Shown here piece after piece: positions 5,677 through 6,866 of a stretch of 6,866 nt of DNA. The position numbers and the translations under genes were made by a program. The stretch is from Ruminococcaceae bacterium UBA6364 (GTDB lineage Bacteria > Bacillota > Clostridia > Oscillospirales > Acutalibacteraceae). A model generated the notes under the pieces. That model made no database searches, had not been told where the DNA came from, and saw only the letters and a program-made list of their open reading frames with translations. The stretch is from assembly GCA_002440045.1 (NCBI GenBank), contig DJRI01000143.1, forward strand, positions 1 through 6,866, written 5' to 3'. The number at the start of each line of letters is the position of its first letter. Within the stretch, counting starts at the first letter, position 1.

Positions 5677-6753
5677 ATGAAAAAGCTTAAAGAAAACTGC
5701 AAATACGCGCTTTTGGTGCCGACAAGTATGGGTGTAAGAATAACGCCCCAAAGCGGTCAGCCCGTTGCGGCTTCAAATATGTTTTTTATGCAGGCGACCT
5801 CTGCCGAAACAAACGTCGCAAGCATTTCTTCATACCTCGGCTTGCCCGTAAAGGTGCTCACAACTTTTGTCGAGGGCAGTCCCATAGCGCGGTTTATAAA
5901 ATCGGATTTAAGAGCGCGCAATATGGATTTTGAGGGCAAGGACGTGCCGCAGGGCGGTCCGTGGGGCTATCGCCACCAATTCAACATTGCCGACAGCGGA
6001 TACGGCTCACGCGGGCCGCGCGTTCATAACGACCGCGCAGGCGAAGTCGGCAGAATGCTTGATGTGAAAGACTTTGACCTTGAACGCATTTTCGGGGACG
6101 AGGGCGTTTGCGTGCTTCATCTTTCGGGGCTTATAGCGGCGCTGTCGCAAAAAACAAGCGAATTTTGCCTTGAGCTTGCAAGATGTGCAAAAAAACACGG
6201 AACGCTCGTTTCGTTCGACCTTAATTACCGCGCTTCGTTTTGGGAGGGCAGAGAGGAAGAGTTAAGAGCCGCTTTCAAAGAAATTGCTTCGGTTTCGGAT
6301 ATTCTTGTCGGAAACGAAGAGGATTTTCAGCTTGCATTGGGGCTTTCGGGTCCTAAAGCCGGCGGCAAAGAGCTTTCTTCAAAAATTGACGGCTTTAAAG
6401 ATATGATTGAAAGAGCCAAAAAGGCTTTTCCGAATGTCGAAATTTTTGCAACTACTTTACGCGAAGTGAAAAACGCAAATTCACATATGTGGGGCGCGGT
6501 TATGCTCTCGGGCGGCGAGTGGTACACAGTCCCCCCGCGCGAAATTACCGTGCTTGACAGAATCGGCGGCGGCGACGGCTTTGTCGGCGGCGTTATTTAC
6601 GGCATACTTAAAGGCTTTTCGCCCGAAGATATGCTTCATTTCGGTTGGGCGTGCGGCGCGCTTGCAACAACATTCCTTACAGATTACGCACAGCCGCAGG
6701 ACGAAGCCCAGGTCTGGGACGTCTGGAACGGCAACGCAAGAGTGAAAAGATAA
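5677..6753 (+). CDS. PfkB-family sugar/sugar-acid kinase (KDG kinase-like)
   Basis: PfkB (ribokinase-superfamily) kinases phosphorylate sugars and sugar acids with ATP. The 358-residue product has DLNYR (181-185), NEEDF (213-217, the usual ATP/metal NEE region), TTLR (259-262) and DRIGGGD (294-300) with D300 as the catalytic base. The overall pattern (FDLNYRASFW, NEEDFQLALGL, DRIGGGDGF) is most like 2-keto-3-deoxygluconate kinases. Two oddities stand out. The anion-hole motif is GGGDGF, not the usual GAGDxF. The N-terminal substrate-binding GGxxxNVA motif is replaced by ATSAETNVA (40-48). The ATG at 5677 is preferred over a TTG at 5668 because GGGTG (5661-5665) is properly spaced only for the ATG. 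The gap after gnd is 17 bases. The substrate could be KDG or, given gnd and the epimerase, gluconate. The latter is inference. Confidence 0.85.
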   Translation: MKKLKENCKYALLVPTSMGVRITPQSGQPVAASNMFFMQATSAETNVASISSYLGLPVKVLTTFVEGSPIARFIKSDLRARNMDFEGKDVPQGGPWGYRHQFNIADSGYGSRGPRVHNDRAGEVGRMLDVKDFDLERIFGDEGVCVLHLSGLIAALSQKTSEFCLELARCAKKHGTLVSFDLNYRASFWEGREEELRAAFKEIASVSDILVGNEEDFQLALGLSGPKAGGKELSSKIDGFKDMIERAKKAFPNVEIFATTLREVKNANSHMWGAVMLSGGEWYTVPPREITVLDRIGGGDGFVGGVIYGILKGFSPEDMLHFGWACGALATTFLTDYAQPQDEAQVWDVWNGNARVKR

Positions 6754-6784
6754 AAGCAAAACAGGGAAAGTTGTATAAAAAATT

Positions 6785-6819
6785 AGCCGGGAGGTTTTCT
6801 TTTTGAGAACCTCCCGGCT
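6785..6819. terminator. Strong hairpin terminator after the operon
   Basis: AGCCGGGAGGTT (6785-6796) pairs perfectly with AACCTCCCGGCT (6808-6819). The stem extends inward by UG, UA and CG pairs to a 5-base loop. On the plus strand the tail is only moderately T-rich (TGTGTGTTGTAAAAATTTTTT). On the minus strand the hairpin is followed by AATTTTTTATA, a better U-tract. It probably ends the three-gene operon and may also stop leftward transcription from beyond 6866. Confidence 0.8.
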
Positions 6820-6844
6820 TGTGTGTTGTAAAAATTTTTTAAAA

Positions 6845-6866
6845 TATAAGCATAAGAGGGTCGAAC
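6845..6866 (+). repeat. Left arm of dispersed hairpin element (copy C), cut by window end
   Basis: These 22 bases are the exact reverse complement of 26-47, and correspond to the left arm of copy B (2836-2856), ending in the same TCGAAC. The window stops exactly where the arm meets the loop, so the loop and right arm are not seen. The A/T-rich DNA just upstream (6830-6848) has no convincing promoter comparable to the one before copy B. Confidence 0.65.

Noticed and set aside
6819..6850. Promoter driving copy C (TTGTGT/TATAAG or TAAAAT)
   Set aside because: Box matches are poor and spacers are about 15 or 20 bases. The A/T-rich run makes chance matches likely.
1..6866. CRISPR array, integrase, transposase or toxin-antitoxin genes
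   Set aside because: No regularly spaced direct repeats and no matching coding sequences were found on either strand.

Overview
The window reads as a fragment from an anaerobic, low-to-moderate GC member of the Bacillota (class Clostridia, Oscillospirales- or Ruminococcaceae-like), probably gut- or rumen-derived. This is an inference from strong GGAGG-type ribosome sites, textbook sigma-A promoters, A/T-rich intergenic DNA, hairpin/U-tract terminators and the style of the encoded proteins. No taxonomic marker gene is present. It may be a whole metagenomic contig, because the last 22 bases are an exact reverse complement of bases 26-47.

Layout. (1) 1-616: the C-terminal part of a NodB-type polysaccharide deacetylase, abutting on its left a fragment of a dispersed hairpin element. 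(2) 617-1284: a hairpin, a small DUF4234-like membrane protein, and a convergent terminator shared with the next gene. (3) 1285-2688, minus strand: uxaC, glucuronate/galacturonate isomerase. (4) 2689-2950: a divergent control region with two good sigma-A promoters, a 7+7 bp inverted repeat between and over them, and a roughly 100-nt hairpin leader that starts almost exactly at the predicted start of the rightward transcript. (5) 2951-6753, plus strand: three tightly spaced genes, namely a LarA-superfamily nickel-pincer epimerase, gnd (6-phosphogluconate dehydrogenase) and a PfkB-family sugar/sugar-acid kinase. (6) 6754-6866: a strong terminator hairpin, then the left arm of another copy of the hairpin element.

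How the genes may work together. UxaC opens uronate catabolism (glucuronate to fructuronate), and a reductase not in this window would give D-mannonate. D-mannonate and D-gluconate differ only at C2, which is the chemistry of LarA-type 2-hydroxyacid epimerases. A sugar-acid kinase would then give 6-phosphogluconate, and Gnd would convert that to ribulose 5-phosphate, CO2 and NADPH. Read this way, the cluster is a route from uronates into the pentose phosphate pathway that avoids mannonate dehydratase and KDG/KDPG. The orthodox alternative is that the kinase is an ordinary KDG kinase and Gnd and the epimerase are loosely associated.

The other notable feature is the dispersed hairpin element. 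One full copy (2836-2934) and two half copies at the window ends share conserved loop sequence. Their 21-22 bp stems differ by apparently compensatory changes, which points to a structured RNA or a palindromic mobile element that I do not recognise.
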